From the NCBI GenBank assembly GCA_963769665.1, contig CAVYMQ010000003.1:1488001-1552000 (forward strand): a stretch of 64,000 nucleotides of DNA, read 5' to 3'. This DNA is from JACCTU01 sp963769665. Its GTDB lineage: Bacteria > Actinomycetota > Thermoleophilia > Gaiellales > Gaiellaceae. Of the stretch, positions 42,697 to 50,577 are shown one piece after another (the first letter of the stretch is position 1; each line of letters starts with the position of its first letter). Position numbers and translations under genes: made by a program. The notes under the pieces are model-generated. The model worked only from the letters and a program-made list of their open reading frames with translations. It was not told where the DNA came from and ran no database searches.

Positions 42697-43802
42697 TGGA
42701 GAGCGCGCAAGAGCCGTTCGAGGCCGAGCTCGACCGCCTCGTCGGTCGCCGCGAGCGAGATCCGAGCCCAGCCCGCACCGGCCGGGCCGAAGCCCTCGCC
42801 CGGCGCGAGCGCGAGGCGGTGCTCCGTCAGCAGCCGCTCGGCGGTCAGGCCCTCCGGCAGCTCGATCCAGACGTAAAAGGTGCCCTCGCTGACCGCTCGG
42901 ACCGGCAGCGCCTCGAGCACGCGGTCGCGGCGGGCCTCGTAGCGCGCGCGGCGCTCCTCGACCGAGTCCTGCGGCCCCGTCAGGGCAGCAATCCCGGCTT
43001 CCTGGACGGCGCGGAAGACCCCGGCGCGGTTGTGGTCCTGCAGCAGGTTGATCCGCTCGACGAGGTCGGCGTTGCCGACGACGAAACCGAGCCGCCAGCC
43101 CGCCATCCCGTACGTCTTCGACATCGAGAAGAGCTCGACCCCGACCTCCTTCGCACCGGGTGTGGCGAGGAAGCTCTCCGGGGCGCGTCCGTCGAAGACG
43201 AGGTCGCCGTAGGCGAAGTCGTGGACGACGTAGGCGCTGTGGTCGACCGCCGCGGCGAAGACGCCGTCCGGCGCGACGGCCGCGCAGGGGTTCGAGGGGT
43301 AGTTCAGGTAGAGGACGTCGGCCGCGCCGAACTCCGGGTCGGTCGGCGAGAACGTCCCGAGCGTCGCGTCGGCGAGCGCGACCGCGGAGAAGTAGTCCGG
43401 GTAGCCGGGGTCGGGGAGCAGCACGGTGTCGCCGCGCTCCGCGAGCACGAGGCAGAGCTCGACGAGCGCGGTCTTCGTCCCGGGGACCACGGCGACCTCG
43501 CGGTCGGGGTCGAGCTCGACGGCGTAGACGTCGCGGTAGCGAGCGGCGACCGCTTCCTTCAGCTCCGGCATCCCGCGGAACTCGGGATACCCGTGCGAGC
43601 GCTCGTCTGCGGCTGCGCGCTGGGCCGCCTCGATCACGTGCGCCGGCGGCCCGACCTCGGGGTTCCCTCGCCCGAAGTTGACGAGCGGCTCGCCGTCCTT
43701 CGCGGCCTCCGCGGCGACGCGCGCCAGCAGCGCCGTGAAGTACTGCTGCGGCAGCCGTTCGAGGCGCTGCGGTCGTTTTGCGCTTGTCACGAGAGGTGTC
43801 AT
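42693..43802 (-). CDS. PLP aminotransferase, class I/II
   Basis: Fold-type I aminotransferase of 369 residues. The PLP site is ELFSMSKTYGMAGWRLGFVVG (the Lys in SMSKTYG forms the Schiff base). Also seen are NFGRGNPEVGPP, GYPEFRGMPELKEAVA, the Asn in YLNYPSNPCAA and YVVHDFAYGDLVF. The DPGYPDYFSAVALA segment resembles LL-diaminopimelate/aspartate-type enzymes, but the donor cannot be fixed. First gene of an operon with the secreted protein and FAH genes. Confidence 0.9.
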   Translation of the reverse strand: MTPLVTSAKRPQRLERLPQQYFTALLARVAAEAAKDGEPLVNFGRGNPEVGPPAHVIEAAQRAAADERSHGYPEFRGMPELKEAVAARYRDVYAVELDPDREVAVVPGTKTALVELCLVLAERGDTVLLPDPGYPDYFSAVALADATLGTFSPTDPEFGAADVLYLNYPSNPCAAVAPDGVFAAAVDHSAYVVHDFAYGDLVFDGRAPESFLATPGAKEVGVELFSMSKTYGMAGWRLGFVVGNADLVERINLLQDHNRAGVFRAVQEAGIAALTGPQDSVEERRARYEARRDRVLEALPVRAVSEGTFYVWIELPEGLTAERLLTEHRLALAPGEGFGPAGAGWARISLAATDEAVELGLERLLRALQ

Positions 43803-43949
43803 ACTCGTCGAGCGCCGAGACCGGCGCGGCGAAGAGCTCGGCCAGCAGGCGGCGACGTCAGCCGGCAGAGCACCCGCCGCGACGACTCGGCGCTTTTCCG
43901 TTGCAGAGTCGGCACACGGCGTTCGCCCGCCGTCGGCTTCCATGGGAAC

Positions 43950-44141
43950 ATGCCGAGCCGCCCGACGGTCCGCCAGATCTATGCCCTGGCCGCGGCGCTC
44001 TGCGAGCGACTGGGGGAGGAGTTCCCGCCTTCGGGCACGGACGCGTCGGAGCTGATCGAGCGCCTCCGGCGCGAGAACGGCCACCCGGCTCCCGCGCTCG
44101 AGGACGCGCCGCCGAGACGGCGAGGGTTCTCCCGCCGCTGA
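43950..44141 (+). CDS. Small conserved actinobacterial protein, 63 aa
   Basis: 63 residues, MPSRPTVRQIYALAAALCER then LGEEFPPSGTDASELIERLR, a helical motif that I recognise as a recurrent small family of actinobacteria without a function. The C-terminus is basic and Pro-rich (PPRRRGFSRR). GGGAAC lies upstream; ribosome site weak. It stands between the aminotransferase (divergent) and SDR genes and ends 18 bp before the latter. Confidence 0.68.
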   Translation: MPSRPTVRQIYALAAALCERLGEEFPPSGTDASELIERLRRENGHPAPALEDAPPRRRGFSRR

Positions 44142-44159
44142 TCGGGGACTAACAAGGGT

Positions 44160-44876
44160 GTGCGGGTTGCCCTCGTCACCGGCGCGAACAAAGGCATCGG
44201 CCGAGCCATCGCCGAGCGGCTGCTCCGCGACGGCTTTGCGCTCGGCTTCGCGACGCACGAGCCCGACGAGGAAACGGCGAACGAGCTCCGCGCGCTCGGC
44301 GACGTGCACGAGGTCTCGGGCGACCTGACCGACGCGGAGGTGCCGGTGCGCCTCGTGCGCGAAGTCGCCGAGCACTTCGGGCGCATCGACGTGCTCGTCA
44401 ACAACGCGGGCCTCTCGACGGCGAAGCCCGCGCTCGAGCTGACTGTCGAGGACTTCGACCAAACGTTCGACGTCGACGTGCGCGCTGCGTTCCTCGCATC
44501 GCAGGAAGCCGCGCGCCGCATGACCGACGGCGGCGTGATCGTGAACATCACGTCGGTGCACGAACACGTGCCACGACCCGGCTTCGCGGTGTACGCGCCG
44601 GCGAAGGCAGCGCTCGGGATGATGACGCGAAGCCTCGCGCTCGAGCTCGCGCCGAAGGTGCGCGTCGTCGCAGTCGCTCCGGGCGCGATCGCGACGGCGC
44701 GGAACGTTGAGGCATCCGAGCTCGACCGGGAGATCCCGCTCGGCCGCCCGGGCACCACAAACGAGGTCGCCGCCGCGGTCGCGTGGCTCGTCTCGGACGA
44801 GGCGAGCTACGTCACGGGCGCGAGCTTCCTGATCGACGGCGGAATGGTCCAGCAGGTCGTCGAGCGGCCCGCCTAG
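44160..44876 (+). CDS. Short-chain dehydrogenase/reductase (FabG-like)
   Basis: NAD(P)-dependent SDR of 238 residues. The cofactor motif is TGANKGIGRA at residue 8, then DVLVNNAGLS, catalytic Ser in NITSVHEH and the YxxxK pair in YAPAKAALGMMTRSLALELAP, then APGAIAT and the C-terminal YVTGASFLIDGG. This is the classical type; FabG-like features are present but the substrate is open. GTG start at 44160. Confidence 0.92.
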   Translation: MRVALVTGANKGIGRAIAERLLRDGFALGFATHEPDEETANELRALGDVHEVSGDLTDAEVPVRLVREVAEHFGRIDVLVNNAGLSTAKPALELTVEDFDQTFDVDVRAAFLASQEAARRMTDGGVIVNITSVHEHVPRPGFAVYAPAKAALGMMTRSLALELAPKVRVVAVAPGAIATARNVEASELDREIPLGRPGTTNEVAAAVAWLVSDEASYVTGASFLIDGGMVQQVVERPA

Positions 44877-44928
44877 GCATCGCGAGTCCATCGGTGTAGG
44901 CTCGATCGCGTCGAGCGAAGGAGGCGCG

Positions 44929-45933
44929 ATGCGCATCGAGTCGGCGGTGACCGCGGTCACCTGGATCCCGTCCGAGGCGGTCGAGGGCATGCCGAAGCTG
45001 CCGTTCGAGCTCGGCGTCGCTCACTACGACGAGCCACCGCCGGACGTGCTCGGCGATCTCGACAAGCTTCAGGCGAAGGACGCCTTTCGCGAGGCGAACG
45101 AGCTCCGCGGCTGGATTGAGGTCCAGAAAGGGCGGATCGTCGACCATGGCAGCGAGGGTCGCGGCCTGCTCGGCGTCACGCGGATGCGACTTGGTCCGGC
45201 GCGGATGTCCTTCCCGGCCGTGGCCTTTCCGCTCATCCAGCCCGAGCCGGAGGTGGGCGACGGCTGGGTCCGGTTCGTGCAAACCGCCGGCGGGAGGATG
45301 GGTCTACCCGCGCCGCGCCGCGTGCGAGGCAAGCCGTACTTCCAGGTCGCGTCGGCGTCCGCGTGGACGACGCTCGAGCTGACCCTCTACGCCGACGGCC
45401 GCTCGGAGGGCTCGCTCGTCGGCGCGAGCCCGTTCCCTCGGCACTGGGTGTACGACAACCAGGGGCAGCTCGTCGAGAAGTCGGGGACGATCGACTTCGA
45501 GAAGTGGTACCGCGAGTCCTACGGCGAGAACACGCCGTGGGGAGGCGAGGACACGCCGGCCTTCGTCACGGCGGTCGAGACGCAGCTCGAGCGGGAGCTC
45601 TCAGAGTCGGTGCTGAAGCTCGACGACAAGCTGCCGCGGCGCCGCCTCGAGCCAGGGGACACGCTCGTGGAGCAAGGAGCCGAGGGCGACGACCTGTTCG
45701 TGCTCCTCGACGGCGTCCTCCAGGTCGAGGTCGACGGCGAGATCGTCGCCGAGGTCGGCCCCGGCGCGATCCTCGGTGAGCGGGCGGCCGTCGAGGGCGG
45801 GGCTCGGACGGCAACGTTGCGTGCGGTGACGCCGGGCCGGGTGGTCGTGCTCGAGTCGGAGCGGATCAGCAAGTACGAGCTGACCGAGCTCGCGCTCTCG
45901 CGGCGCCGTGAGGAGGGCCCGGACTCGTTGTAA
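44929..45933 (+). CDS. Protein with C-terminal cyclic-nucleotide-binding domain
   Basis: 334 residues. The N-terminal two-thirds (about 1-225) are unrecognised, with beta-rich stretches such as MRLGPARMSFPAVAFPLIQPEPEVGDGW. The C-terminal domain (about 235-320) is a CAP-ED fold: LEPGDTLVEQGAEGDDLFVLLDGVLQVEVDGE and the phosphate-binding cassette GPGAILGERAAVEGGARTATLRA, where GER...RTA fits cNMP binding. No DNA-binding helix follows, so it is not a CRP-type regulator. A cyclase-domain protein is encoded at 50578; whether they are linked is unknown. Confidence 0.82.
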   Translation: MRIESAVTAVTWIPSEAVEGMPKLPFELGVAHYDEPPPDVLGDLDKLQAKDAFREANELRGWIEVQKGRIVDHGSEGRGLLGVTRMRLGPARMSFPAVAFPLIQPEPEVGDGWVRFVQTAGGRMGLPAPRRVRGKPYFQVASASAWTTLELTLYADGRSEGSLVGASPFPRHWVYDNQGQLVEKSGTIDFEKWYRESYGENTPWGGEDTPAFVTAVETQLERELSESVLKLDDKLPRRRLEPGDTLVEQGAEGDDLFVLLDGVLQVEVDGEIVAEVGPGAILGERAAVEGGARTATLRAVTPGRVVVLESERISKYELTELALSRRREEGPDSL

Positions 45934-46044
45934 CCGCGGACACGCGGTGCGACAATCTTCGTGGGCGACAGGAAGAACGAGAGCCGGCCGCCCGTCTTGA
46001 CAGCGTGGTGCCCATTTTGGGCGCCCCGCACGAAAGGAGTCCGC

Positions 46045-47004
46045 ATGGAGATGACGAGCAGGCAGGCTGCGCTCGTCGATATCCGTGACTTCTCCGACGG
46101 CATCACGGCAACGATCCCTCGCGCGGAGGTAGCTGCAGCGTTGACGTCGGAGGAGCCTGCGGAGCTGTTCCTCGAGCTCACACGGCCGGAGAGCGACGAC
46201 AAGGCAGACGTCGCCGTCAGCTGGAGCCGCGACGAGCTCGAGCGGCTGCTGTCGGCCGCGACGGGCCCGACGGTCACCCTCGCGTTCAAGCGCGAGGAGC
46301 TCGAAACCGCGCTCGACGAGTCCGACGTGGAGATGCACGGCTTCCGCGACAAGGCGCTCGTCCTGTCGGTTGCCGCGGCAGCGGCGGTCGGCGGTGCGTC
46401 GAGCGCGGCGGCCGCGACGCACGACGAGGCCGGTTCGACGGCACGCGGGATCACGCCGTCGTACCTGGCCGTCCACGACGAGGCGACGCTCGCGGCGCGG
46501 GGGATCGAGGCCCCGGTCGCGGCTTCGCACGACGAGGCGACGCTCGCGGCCCGCGGGATCGAGACCCCGGTCGCGGCTTCGCACGACGAGGCGACGCTCG
46601 CGGCCCGCGGGATCGAGACCCCGGTCGCGGCTTCGCACGATGAAGCGACGTTGGCGTCGCGTGGGATCGAGCCGACGGTCGTGGCTTCGCATGACGAGGC
46701 GACGTTGGCGTCGCGTGGGATCGAGCCGACGGTCGTGGCGTCGCATGACGAGGCAACGTTGGCGTCACGCGGGATCAGGCCCGAGGTGGCCTCGCATGAC
46801 GAGGCGACGCTCGCGGCGCGAGGAATCGCACCGGCCCCGGTCGCCTCGACGGGCGGCGACGGCGGCATCTCGATCGACGTGCCGACGATCGACGCAACGA
46901 CCGCGGCGGTCGCCGGTGGCCTGGCAGGTCTCGGCCTGCTGATCACTGCAGCTGGCTTCGCAACGCGGCGGCAGCGCGGCGGCGGCGGGCCTCAGCCCGC
47001 CTGA
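46045..47004 (+). CDS. Membrane protein with eight 18-residue tandem repeats
   Basis: 319 residues. The N-terminal part (1-100) is soluble with two similar halves (ELFLELTRPESDDKADVAVSW, SRDELERLLSAATGPTVTLAF). A hydrophobic run (ALVLSVAAAAAVGGASSAAAA) leads into repeats of the form HDEATLAARGIETPVAAS, then a second span (VAGGLAGLGLLITAAGFATRRQ) with a basic end. A loop of repeats exposed outside between two spans is the simplest topology. ATG 46045 is preceded by AAAGGAG; the upstream in-frame start is less likely. The leader has an 8-bp hairpin (46007-46025). Function unknown. Confidence 0.75.
   Translation: MEMTSRQAALVDIRDFSDGITATIPRAEVAAALTSEEPAELFLELTRPESDDKADVAVSWSRDELERLLSAATGPTVTLAFKREELETALDESDVEMHGFRDKALVLSVAAAAAVGGASSAAAATHDEAGSTARGITPSYLAVHDEATLAARGIEAPVAASHDEATLAARGIETPVAASHDEATLAARGIETPVAASHDEATLASRGIEPTVVASHDEATLASRGIEPTVVASHDEATLASRGIRPEVASHDEATLAARGIAPAPVASTGGDGGISIDVPTIDATTAAVAGGLAGLGLLITAAGFATRRQRGGGGPQPA
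46420..46848 (+). repeat. 54-bp coding tandem repeat, eight units
   Basis: Units begin at 46420, 46474, 46528, 46582, 46636, 46690, 46744 and 46795. Spacing is 54 bp except for the last step of 51. Neighbouring units 3-4 and 5-6 are nearly identical, a sign of recent duplication or copy correction. The first unit is degenerate. Confidence 0.9.
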
Positions 47005-47013
47005 CCACAACCA

Positions 47014-47045
47014 GCGGGGCCGCCGCCGTTCGACGGCGGCCCCGC
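47014..47045. terminator. Hairpin between convergent genes
   Basis: A perfect 12-bp stem GCGGGGCCGCCG (47014-47025) with CGGCGGCCCCGC (47034-47045), loop CCGTTCGA. It lies between the ends of the repeat-protein gene and the convergent DHA2 exporter gene and could end both. No T-run. Confidence 0.75.
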
Positions 47046-47054
47046 AAGTAACCG

Positions 47055-48494
47055 CTACGCCGCCTCGAGCGCCGGAACCGCTTCGACGCTCTCCTCGACA
47101 AGGTCTTCGCCTCGTACGACGAAGACTGCGACGAGGACACCGACGAGTGCGACGGCTGCGGCGCCGTAGAACGCCGCCTGGAAGCCGTCGGTGAGCGCGA
47201 CGGGCACCGCGGATCCGGACGCAAGCGCGTCGTCCGTTGCCGAGGCTGCGACCGCTGACAGCACCGCGATCCCGAGCGCTCCGCCGATCTGCTGCGACGT
47301 ATTGATCAGGCCCGACGCGAGGCCGGCCTCCGACGGGTGAACTCCCGCGAGCGCCGCGATCGAGATCGGCACGAACGAGAACCCCATACCAATCGAGACC
47401 AGCAGGAACCCGGGGAGGAGGTCGCCGAGGTACGAGCCGTTCGGCGACACCTGCGCGAAGTAGAGCAGCCCGAGCGAGAGGAACGTCATCCCCGCGACGA
47501 GCACCGGCTTGACGCCGACGCGGTTCACGAGCTGTGCGGCGACCCCCGACCAGACGATCGCCGTGCCTGCAACAGCGAGGTACCCGATGCCGGTTCGCAT
47601 GGGCGAGTAGCTCAGCACCTGCTGCATGTAGAGCGTGAGCACGAGGAACATCGAGAACAGCGCCGTCCCGAGGATCAGGCCGGCGACGTTCGCCCCGACG
47701 AGCGTGCGCAACCGGAAGATCGAGAACGGCATCAACGGCTCGGCCGTCCGCGACTCCCAGACGAGGAAGCTCGCGAGCAGCACGCCGGCGATCGTGAAGA
47801 GCCCGATCGTCTCGACCGAGCCCCAGCCGTAGTGGTTGCCGCGCGTGAGCGCGTACACGAGCGCGACGAGCCCGCTCGTCACGAGCACCGCGCCCGGAAC
47901 GTCGAAGCTCTTGACGCGTGCGTCACGGCTCTCGGTGAGCAGGATCGGCGCGAGCACAAGACCGAGCACGCCGACGGGGATGTTCACGAAGAAGATCCAC
48001 TCCCAGCTGAGCCAGTCGGTCAGCACGCCGCCGAGCAGCACGCCGGCGACTGCACCGAACGCACCGACCGCGCCCCAGGCACCGAGCGCGGCGTTCCGCT
48101 CCTTGCCTTCCGCGAACGTCGTGCTGAGGATGGACAGCGCCGCGGGCGTGATCATCGCCGCGCCGAGACCCTGCAGTGCGCGTGCGGCGATCAGTGCGGC
48201 CTCACTCCAGGCGAGCCCGGACAAGAGCGACGCGCCGGTGAAGACGATCAGGCCGGCGATGAACACGCGGCGCCGGCCGACGATGTCGGAGACCCGCCCG
48301 CCGAGGAGCAGGAAGCCGCCGAAGAAGAGCGCGTAGGCGCTCACGACCCACTGGAGGTTCTCCTGCGAGAACCCGAGGTCGATCTGGATGGACGGAAGGG
48401 CGACGTTCACGATCGCGATGTCGAGCACGACCATGAACTGCACGCCCAGGAGCAACGCAAGCGCGAGCCACTTCCGTCGAGCCGTTGCGATCAT
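47055..48494 (-). CDS. DHA2-type MFS exporter (EmrB/QacA-like)
   Basis: Drug:proton antiporter of 479 residues with 14 hydrophobic spans. Motifs: FMVVLDIAIVNVALPSI in span 1, motif A GGRVSDIVGRRRVF, ALQGLGAAMITPAALSIL, and motif C in GAVAGVLLGGVLTDWLSWEWIFFVNIPVGV. It exports hydrophobic toxic compounds (family knowledge). Divergent from an HxlR-type regulator gene with an operator-like inverted repeat between them, so control by that regulator is likely. Confidence 0.94.
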   Translation of the reverse strand: MIATARRKWLALALLLGVQFMVVLDIAIVNVALPSIQIDLGFSQENLQWVVSAYALFFGGFLLLGGRVSDIVGRRRVFIAGLIVFTGASLLSGLAWSEAALIAARALQGLGAAMITPAALSILSTTFAEGKERNAALGAWGAVGAFGAVAGVLLGGVLTDWLSWEWIFFVNIPVGVLGLVLAPILLTESRDARVKSFDVPGAVLVTSGLVALVYALTRGNHYGWGSVETIGLFTIAGVLLASFLVWESRTAEPLMPFSIFRLRTLVGANVAGLILGTALFSMFLVLTLYMQQVLSYSPMRTGIGYLAVAGTAIVWSGVAAQLVNRVGVKPVLVAGMTFLSLGLLYFAQVSPNGSYLGDLLPGFLLVSIGMGFSFVPISIAALAGVHPSEAGLASGLINTSQQIGGALGIAVLSAVAASATDDALASGSAVPVALTDGFQAAFYGAAAVALVGVLVAVFVVRGEDLVEESVEAVPALEAA

Positions 48495-48550
48495 GGGGAA
48501 ATCCTTTCGGTTGGTCAGTTCGAGCTTGCCAACCTACAGGACGCGCTTTC

Positions 48551-48596
48551 ACTTTGCAATCTTCCCCTTGCCGGAAGAAAGTTTCAGCGCTACAAT
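48551..48596 (+). promoter_or_regulatory. Promoter and operator-like repeat for the HxlR/SCP2 gene
   Basis: TTGCCG (48568-48573), 17 bp, TACAAT (48591-48596); the GTG start lies 6 bp further on, which implies a leaderless mRNA. The inverted repeat ACTTT...CTTCC / GGAAG-AAAGT (48551-48582) overlaps the -35 and spacer, as expected for autoregulation. Confidence 0.55.
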
Positions 48597-48602
48597 CGGC
48601 CT

Positions 48603-49268
48603 GTGTCCAAGCACTACGACCAGTACTGCCCCATGGCCCATGCGCTCTCGCTGGTCGGGGAGCGGTGGTCGCTGCTGATCGTCAGGGAGCTCCTTCGGGG
48701 CCCCAAGCGGTACACAGACCTGGCCGGGGGGCTGCCGGGCATCGGCACGAACATCCTGGCCAGCCGCCTCAAGGACCTCGAGGAGGGCGGGATCGTCGAG
48801 AAGCGAAAGCTCCCGCCGCCCGCGGCCTCGACCGTCTACGAGCTGACCGAGTACGGCGCCGGCCTCCAGGAGGCGCTCTATGCGCTAGCCCGCTGGGGCG
48901 CGCGCTCACTCGGCCCGCCGACGAAGAAGGACGACCTCTACGAGGACTGGGGCCTGAACGCGCTGCCGGCGGTGTTCAACGCCGACGAGGCGCGTGGCCT
49001 GACGGAGACGTACGTGCTGAAGATCGGCGAGGACGTCTTCACCGCGCGGATTGTCGACGGCGTGCTCGACGCGTCGTGCGGCGCGGCGCCGGACGCCGAC
49101 CTGGTGGTCGAGACCGACCCGGAGACGTTCTTCCTGCTCTGCGCCGGCGAGCTCGAGCCAAAGGATGCGGTCAAGAGCGGCCGAGCGCGGCTCGAGGGCG
49201 ACAAGGCGCTGTTCGAGCGCTGCTTCCGGGTGCTGACCTTCGCCCCGCGCGTCAGCGCAGCGGCGTAG
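48603..49268 (+). CDS. HxlR-type regulator fused to an SCP2-like domain
   Basis: 221 residues. The N-terminal part (1-110) is an HxlR winged helix (YCPMAHALSLVGERWSLLIVRELLRGPKRYTDL, GIGTNILASRLKDLEEGGIV) with the family Cys at YCP. The C-terminal half (about 125-215), with VFNADEARGLTETYVLKIGE and TDPETFFLLCAGELEPKDAVKSGRARLEGDKALF, resembles the sterol-carrier SCP2 fold, a likely lipid or hydrophobic ligand pocket. The divergent DHA2 exporter is the probable target. GTG start with a leaderless promoter. Confidence 0.88.
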   Translation: MSKHYDQYCPMAHALSLVGERWSLLIVRELLRGPKRYTDLAGGLPGIGTNILASRLKDLEEGGIVEKRKLPPPAASTVYELTEYGAGLQEALYALARWGARSLGPPTKKDDLYEDWGLNALPAVFNADEARGLTETYVLKIGEDVFTARIVDGVLDASCGAAPDADLVVETDPETFFLLCAGELEPKDAVKSGRARLEGDKALFERCFRVLTFAPRVSAAA

Positions 49269-49560
49269 TCCTGAGCGCCGGCAACGGCTCAGGCTCGGCG
49301 AAAGCAGTCTCGGCGAGGTCGCCGGTCCGCTTGACGTAGCCGGTGCAGCCGCAAGCCTCGGCGCTCAGCGTCTGCAGGTCGAAGGACCGCGACCGGCAGC
49401 CGCGGCTGGAAGCCCCGAACGCGCCGCGGTGCTCCTTCCGAGGATGCCCGCACTCGGCGCAGAGCGGCGAACCGCCGCAACTCGGGCAGCCGTGACCGGC
49501 TGCGACGTCGACGGCCTCGTCGCGCGGCCATTCCTTCCCGCATTGCCGGCACTGGACCAC
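49252..49560 (-). CDS. Zinc-ribbon protein of unknown function
   Basis: 102 residues from the GTG at 49560, rich in Cys: CRQCGKEWP, CPSCGG, CAECGHPRKEHRGAF, and GCRSR...CGCTGY. These make two CxxC ribbon pairs or knuckles and a third set. The start was chosen because a promoter (TTGACA, 17 bp, TATCTC) lies directly upstream, giving a leaderless mRNA. It overlaps the convergent regulator end by 17 bp. Function unknown; zinc binding is inferred. Confidence 0.65.
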   Translation of the reverse strand: MVQCRQCGKEWPRDEAVDVAAGHGCPSCGGSPLCAECGHPRKEHRGAFGASSRGCRSRSFDLQTLSAEACGCTGYVKRTGDLAETAFAEPEPLPALRTTPLR

Positions 49561-49566
49561 CCACGC

Positions 49567-49595
49567 GAGATAGAGCGGGCCCTGCCGCGTGTCAA
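49567..49595 (-). promoter_or_regulatory. Promoter of the zinc-ribbon gene
   Basis: On the minus strand: perfect TTGACA at 49595-49590, 17 bp, TATCTC at 49572-49567, then GCGTGG and the GTG start at 49560, i.e. 6 bp after the -10. Confidence 0.5.
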
Positions 49596-49696
49596 TCCCC
49601 TCTTGGTGTTGAGCAGACCGCAAGATCCCGACTCGGTCGGGGTCAGTAGCACCGGCCGACTACTTCCTAGACAGATCAGGTCGGCCTGCTAGGACA

Positions 49697-49737
49697 CAGG
49701 ATCCTCGTCAGGCGCTTTGGTGCCGACGGGGATCCTG
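49697..49737. terminator. Long hairpin followed by a T-rich stretch
   Basis: CAGGATCC and GGATCCTG (8-bp stem) enclose an inner GTC/GAC and GGC/GCC helix. CTCTTT follows on the plus strand; on the minus strand it lies 98 bp downstream of the ferritin-like gene. It may terminate either direction. The rest of 49596-49834 shows no gene or further signal. Confidence 0.55.
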
Positions 49738-49834
49738 CTCTTTACGCGCACGGCCACCACACAGCACGTACGGGTGGGAGCGCGCGGTCGGAGACGGGGC
49801 CTGCGCCTCCGACGCGTGCTCTCAAGCCGTGGTG

Positions 49835-50383
49835 TTACTCGCGACCGGTGTCGCTGAATCCGGTCGGCTGCGGCCCGCTACCGACGACGCTCGGCTGCCG
49901 CCCAGAGCGCTGCGCGAGCTGCTCCGAGGCCCGCTTGACCTCGGCCAGCGTGTGCTGTTCCTGCTCGAGGTTCTGTTGGAGCAGCGACACGACCTGCTGC
50001 TCACCCAGCCCGCGTGCCTGGGTGATCAGATCCTCGTAGAGCGCGATCTCGACGTGCTCGGTTTCGGCCGCGCCACCGAGGAGGACCGTGTCGAGGATCT
50101 CGTCGTCGGTCTTGTCATAAAGAACGTCGGCCTGCTCCGCGAGCCCCATGACCACGGGGTTCGTGCGGCCGGTCGCCTTCTCGCCGAGGACGTTGAAGGC
50201 CTGCTCGATGTTCTTGATCTGGCCCTCGGTCTCCTCGCGGTGATGCCGAAACTGCCGCTTCAACTCTTCCTGCTGTGCCCGCTTCTCCTGCTTCTTCAGC
50301 ATGGTGAGGATCTTCTTCTCACCCGAGAGCGCGGTGCCGAGCTTGTACGCGAACAGCTTGCGCGGATCGTTGATCAGCGCCAT
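49835..50383 (-). CDS. Ferritin-like DUF892 (YciF-type) protein
   Basis: 182 residues, helical, of the DUF892/YciF family. The metal-ligand pattern expected for the ferritin-like bundle is visible: Glu22 in ALSGEKKIL, FRHHREETEGQIKNIEQAF and later AAETEHVEIALYEDLITQA and LEQEQHTLAEV. These proteins are stress-linked and possibly iron- or oxygen-handling (family knowledge). The C-terminus has a low-complexity tail (SGRQPSVVGSGPQPTGFSDTGRE). ATG 50383 follows AGAAGGGGG, a strong ribosome site. Confidence 0.88.
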   Translation of the reverse strand: MALINDPRKLFAYKLGTALSGEKKILTMLKKQEKRAQQEELKRQFRHHREETEGQIKNIEQAFNVLGEKATGRTNPVVMGLAEQADVLYDKTDDEILDTVLLGGAAETEHVEIALYEDLITQARGLGEQQVVSLLQQNLEQEQHTLAEVKRASEQLAQRSGRQPSVVGSGPQPTGFSDTGRE

Positions 50384-50577
50384 GTTCGACCCCCTTCTGT
50401 CGTGATCGGGTTGCAAGTACCCGCGCGCAGTTTCGCGCTAACGGGGCGCGGCGGACGGATTCCCGCTCTGTGCGAGATTCGGCAGCGCGGAGCTAGAGCG
50501 GTCAGCCCGGGACGCGCGTTGGGGTTGTCTCAGCCGACGTCTCGCGCGACACTTGGGCCTACGTTGGGGGGTCTGCG

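Noticed and set aside
45997..46025. TTGACA at 45997-46002 as promoter of the repeat-protein gene
   Set aside because: No -10-like hexamer occurs at 16-18 bp; the region forms a GC-rich hairpin instead.
46420..46848. Regular 54-bp repeats as a possible CRISPR array
   Set aside because: The repeats are contiguous, in frame, encode 18-residue units and have no unique spacers; no cas gene is near.
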